Made by a program: the position numbers and the translations under genes
In this document: in pieces, positions 58,868 to 64,000 of the stretch
Numbering within the stretch: position 1 is the first letter of the stretch
Layout: each line of letters opens with the position of its first letter
Assembly (NCBI RefSeq): GCF_000801105.2
Contig: NC_079512.1
Span: 25,747,848-25,811,847, forward strand
DNA: 64,000 bases
Reading direction: 5' to 3'
Source: Raphanus sativus
Taxonomy: Eukaryota > Streptophyta > Magnoliopsida > Brassicales > Brassicaceae
Notes under the pieces: generated by a model
Databases searched by the model: none
The model's input: only the letters and a program-made list of their open reading frames with translations
Told to the model about the DNA's origin: nothing

Positions 58868-59606
58868 AAATTTATAGATTAACAAAGTACATAATGTTAA
58901 AAAATGGATTTTAATGGGTTTTAAGTGAACTTTTAATAGAGTTAACTAATATTAATTGATGGTGGAACGGGTTATTAGTGACATTTATTTTATATGCTTA
59001 ACAAAGTTTATCGGGTTTTACTAGACTTTTAATAGAAATAAATATTCATATGAAAATATTTAATTTAATGGGTTTTAAATAGGTTATTCTATTAAAATAT
59101 TTATTAAATATGATTTTACTTAAAGTTAGCGAAGACCATATTAACTCATTTACATATATATTTAACAGGATATCTTAGAAAATAAAATTTTCAAACATTT
59201 TTCAAAAATTATGTTCGATTTTTGTTGCGGGTTGAGTTTGATATTGGTTTTGGATATAACACTTTAAGAACTGTTCGAGTAAGTAGACCAGATCTAAAAG
59301 AATATGATACTTTGATTTTTGGGTCTATTCCAAATTGTAGTTTTTAGATACAAATATTCTTGACTAATTATGTTAGGTAACTAATAAGAAAATATAATAT
59401 GTTATAGAGCTTAAGAATAAATTTTAAAAATGATTTCTAAAATGCATATAACACAAAGGTATAGTTATGTAACTTGATATATTTAATATAATTAACAAAA
59501 AATATATATTAAAATAATATTAAACACATATATGATTATAAAAACAAAAAATTAAAAATTAAAACAAAAATATACCCGCCCTTTCAAAGGGCGGGTCAAA
59601 ATCTAG

Positions 59607-60535
59607 TACTTTTTAAATGAATTGAAAAGTTACTATCTGACTGTTATAATTATTTGTTTTAATATTAAAAGTCCTAAAATTATTTTGGTTTAAAAGTCTT
59701 AAGTCTTATCGCAACTTCCTCTGAAGAGTTCCCATCTCAAACAACACATACCTTTTAAAGTAGCCTTTGATGTACTTTTTCACAATCTATATATTGAACT
59801 TTTTACGGCAGAACTATTTTTACCTTTTCACAATTTATATATTGAACTTTTTACAGCGGAAATATTTTTACAAAATATACTTAGTTCCTTTAGTATTCAT
59901 CTTCGATCTTTTAGTATTCATCTTGTATCTCATTTTCTATTTTTTAGTCTCTGTTAAAGTATGTCATTTGATATTCATTTGGTATTTTCTTGTAAGTTAA
60001 CTATTGATGCTTAACTATAGATTATATAACGGTTGCACAAAGTGTACAAATAATTAAGAAATAGAATTTAAATTATGATAATGCTCACATAAATAGTCTT
60101 TCTTCTTATCTTTCCGTCGAAGTCGGAATATATGCAGAACGTAAGTTTTACCTAACCATCGTTATTGTTTCACGATTTTACACATGGCGAAGTTTGTATT
60201 AGCATAAAACATAAAAAAATTTGGGTTCGACAGAAGTCATCTAAAGATACTATAATAATACTAGCAATTAGGATTACATACTAGACAAACAAGATGGCTT
60301 AAGTTTCCAACCAAAATATAAAGTAGGATAATAACTATAGGAAGCGACCTTGCTGTTGTTGCCACTAGAACGTTATTAATCAATTTTAATATTTTTAAAT
60401 ATATTAATTATATATATATAGAATCAAAAGATAACTCATTAAAAACTTATGAAAATTTTGGATAAAAAGTTATTAAGATGAAAAACTACAGTGTTAGAGT
60501 GAAAGTTACATTTTAGCCATTTTTGACAAAATAAA
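59607..60535. other. Intergenic, AT-rich; no gene seen
   Basis: A short imperfect duplication is visible at 59778-59865 (CAC/CACAATCTATATATTGAAC then CACAATTTATATATTGAACTT). Nothing coding is recognised. Confidence 0.5.
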
Positions 60536-60544
60536 AATAAATTA

Positions 60545-61013
60545 GAGAAATTGCCAAAAATACCATTTTCATAGTACCACTTTTCATGTTTACACTAACC
60601 ACTTTTACCACTATTTTTAATGAAGGGTTTAGATTTGAACGTTTAGGATTTAGGGTTTAGATTTTATGTTTTAGGGTTTAGATTTGATGTTTTAGGGTTT
60701 AGGGTATAAAGTTTAGGGTTTAGAGTTGAGGATTTAGGGTTTATAGTTGAGGTTTCAGGGTTTAGGGTTTAGGATATTGAATTTAGGATATATAGTTTAG
60801 GGTTTAGGGTTTAGAGTTGAAGATTTAGGGTTTAGGGTTTAGAATTGGGGGTTTAGGATTTAGAATTTTGGATTAAAATTTTGAAAAGCATATAAAAACA
60901 AAGATATAAGAGTTTTTAACATTTTAATAAATAAGGTATTTTTGAAAATGTGTAATTAGTGGTGGTAAAGATGAATAATGGTATCTTCAAAGTGGTATTT
61001 TTGAAAATTCCCC
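60545..61013. mobile_element. Mutator-type MITE with telomere-like core and 9-bp target duplication
   Basis: The 469-bp element starts GAGAAATTGCCAAAAATACC and ends GGTATTTTTGAAAATTCCCC, with inverted repeats of about 80 bp. AATAAATTA lies on both sides exactly (60536-60544 and 61014-61022), a 9-bp duplication as made by Mutator-like transposases. The core (60625-60870) is an irregular array of TTTAGGG variants in one orientation. There is no coding sequence. Confidence 0.88.
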
Positions 61014-61717
61014 AATAAATTAATGCAACTTTTTTTTTGTCAGAATTAATGCAACTTTTATGATGAAGAAACACATTATTAAAATGAAAAGATACATATT
61101 TCTATATTTTGACAACTTAAAAAAACAATACAACTCTTAAAACGAAAAGACAAAATTATAAAATGAAAAATTGCATCTTTAGACATTAATTAGGATTTTT
61201 TTGATGAGTTGTGTGTATATTAAAAAAAAGAATGGTTTTGTTTTTCCAACATGCAACTACTAAATTTTTTTCCAAAAGTAGTTATAATATCTAAAATAAG
61301 TATATTTGTACAATTATTAATTTTAAGAGTTGTGTCTTTTCTATATAAGAATTGTGTTTTTTCATTAAAAATGAGATTAATTTTGTTTTCCCAACATGAA
61401 ACAATTGAAAAACTTTTAAAAGTAGATAAAATATTTCAATAAGTGTACCTTTATTTTTTTCAACATGCAACTATTAGAACTTTCAAAGTAGTTATAATAT
61501 CTTAATAAATGTATTTATTAGTTTTAAGAGTTATCTTCTCATTATAAGAGTTTATATTCTCGTAAAACTGTAATTGGTTTTCCCATTATACAACTATCAT
61601 ATTGTAGTTTATACAATCCAATGGTCAGGACTGATTAATTTTATACAATAAGTGACACCATCATTTATTAAGGCAAACAAGTTCTTTTTCATCCTAAACC
61701 AACGCGTTTCCTCAAAT

Positions 61718-61785
61718 AACAATGGCACCTTTTAAAGAATTGTTTCACTAACTGTCAGTAACAATGGCACCTTTAAAGAATTGTT
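61718..61785. repeat. Imperfect tandem duplication, about 41-bp period
   Basis: AACAATGGCACCTTTTAAAGAATTGTTT is followed 41 bases later by AACAATGGCACCTTTAAAGAATTGTTT. Confidence 0.7.
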
Positions 61786-62520
61786 TAAAAATTATATATG
61801 TCAATATAGCAGCATTACTAACTGTCAATTCCTTTTTAATGAAAAACGTGTTCATTTCTTAAAGGATTGTTTCTTTTCTGAAAATTAATATGAACATAAT
61901 AATAACCTTTTAAATATTTGATCAATTAAGAAGAAAACATTTTCATTCATTGAAGAGTTGTATCTTATAAGAAAATTAAGCATTGTTCATTCTCACTGGA
62001 ACCATTTCATGATAGAAAATTGAATAAGTTAACAAATATATAAATTTTTTTTCCAATTTTAATATACAATCATTTTGAAAATAATATTGAAATTTTAATA
62101 TTGTTTAGTTAACCTGAAGGATTGCATCACTTGGCATAAGTTTTTTTAATATCTATTAATTATAATAAAAATAGAATAATCTTATTTTCATCTTCAATAC
62201 TTTTAGTTTTCACTATATCAGTTATATATTTTAATAAACAAGTATATATTATCATTTTTCTTTGAATATTTAATAAATAATACTTTAAAAATAATATTAG
62301 AAATTTAATACTTTTGAAGGGTTGCATCCTTTTGACGTTAGTGTTTTCAATATCTTTTTATTTATAATAATAAAGTTCAAATAATCTTATTTTCTTCTTT
62401 AATGTTTTTAGTTTAACAATATCAGTTATATATATTTCTTAAAAAAAACATATATTTTTATTTTTAAAACATTTTATATATAACCATTAAAAATTAATAT
62501 TGAAAACTTGATATTAACTT

Positions 62521-62543
62521 TCCGCGGAGGTCCACATCCTAGT
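62521..62543 (+). mobile_element. Possible Helitron-type 3' terminus
   Basis: TCCGCGGA can form a very short hairpin and is followed by GGTCCACATCCTAGT. The CTAGT ending fits a Helitron, but the hairpin is weaker than at 59574-59596. Confidence 0.4.
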
Positions 62544-62639
62544 ATTCTTAATAACAGAGGCAAACAAGACGAATGGGAAGAAACCACACGAACGAGTTCT
62601 TGTTTTATTATTAGTAAAAGTTGCGATGAGAGATTTTGA

Positions 62640-64000
<1,361 letters not shown>

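Larger units (their letters stand above)
57016..59606 (+). mobile_element. Non-autonomous Helitron-like element
   Basis: The right end is clear: the perfect hairpin ACCCGCCC TTTCAAA GGGCGGGT (59574-59596) is followed after six bases by CTAGT, the Helitron 3' signature. The proposed left end is TCTATATATAATAGC after an A at 57015, which fits the 5' TC and A/T insertion preference, and is followed by the ATCCAATGGTCAAAATTCTC block often seen near Brassicaceae Helitron starts. There is no Rep/helicase coding. Two Tourist-like MITEs are nested inside. The right end is better supported than the left. Confidence 0.65.
61023..62639. other. Intergenic, AT-rich, repeat-derived
   Basis: I see no gene. 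The sequence resembles degraded Helitron-like material (an ATCCAATGGTCAGGACT block near 61617) ending in a Helitron-type terminus near 62543. The last 100 bases are probably the 3' UTR of the minus-strand SDR gene. Confidence 0.5.

Noticed and set aside
60625..60870. TTTAGGG-like array as a true interstitial telomere
   Set aside because: It is bounded by transposon inverted repeats and a 9-bp target duplication, and the units are irregular.

Overview
The window is plant nuclear DNA, almost certainly from a Brassicaceae species of the Brassica/Raphanus type. The evidence is AT-rich intergenic DNA, many short introns with GT..AG borders, plant-only families (CYP90A1, WOX, SPH/S1, F-box/FBA) and proteins very close to Arabidopsis thaliana ones. 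From memory, the host genes follow the order of the upper arm of A. thaliana chromosome 5: JOX2 (At5g05600), MOS7/NUP88 (At5g05680, only a remnant here), CPD/CYP90A1 (At5g05690), a DnaJ gene (At5g05750, broken), WOX7 (At5g05770), RPN8A (At5g05780), a RINGv gene (At5g05830), FPGS1/DFB (At5g05980), PRA1.A2 (At5g05987) and a tropinone-reductase-like SDR (At5g06060). Many intervening Arabidopsis genes are missing, which fits fractionation after the Brassiceae genome triplication.

Layout. 1-3196: 3' part of a Ty1/copia retrotransposon with its 3' LTR, ending about 190 bp upstream of a jasmonate-oxygenase gene (3383-5895). 7277-15425: a complete CACTA (En/Spm) element with matching ends, a 3-bp target duplication, a TNP2-type transposase gene carrying one in-frame stop, and a TNPA-like gene. 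15453-15619: a tiny 5'-truncated LINE with a perfect 19-bp target duplication. 16277-16605: a MOS7/NUP88 relic. 16886-19632 (minus): an apparently intact CPD. 20140-29000: repeat-rich spacer with a LINE relic, Helitron-type termini and a Mutator-type MITE. 29048-30271: a single-exon F-box gene. 32966-33863: a decayed DnaJ gene. 34860-35551 (minus): a two-exon WOX5/WOX7 gene. 37246-38498: a Stowaway-like MITE and a second 5'-truncated LINE. 39378-41491: RPN8A. 42039-42479 (minus): an S1-family secreted protein. 43319-44121: a RINGv protein with a C-terminal membrane anchor. 49008-50280: a CYP71-type P450 pseudogene whose 5' end is an inverted duplication. 50361-54534 (minus): folylpolyglutamate synthase. 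54730-54803: tRNA-Val(CAC). 55049-56653: PRA1.A2. 57016-62543: nested Helitron-like and MITE sequences. 62640 to the end (minus): an SDR gene running off the window.

The host genes are independent transcription units with no shared operon or pathway: hormone metabolism (JOX2, CPD), stem-cell control (WOX), proteasome (RPN8A), folate (FPGS) and trafficking (PRA1). I see no bacterial-style system, CRISPR array or gene cluster. The most interesting points are structural: the P450-derived inverted repeat that could form a long hairpin RNA, the chimeric MOS7 remnant, the WOX7 orthologue that keeps its second exon, a GC-AG intron in FPGS, transposons with readable target duplications, and two unrelated Mutator-type MITEs whose cores are made of telomere-like TTTAGGG variants.
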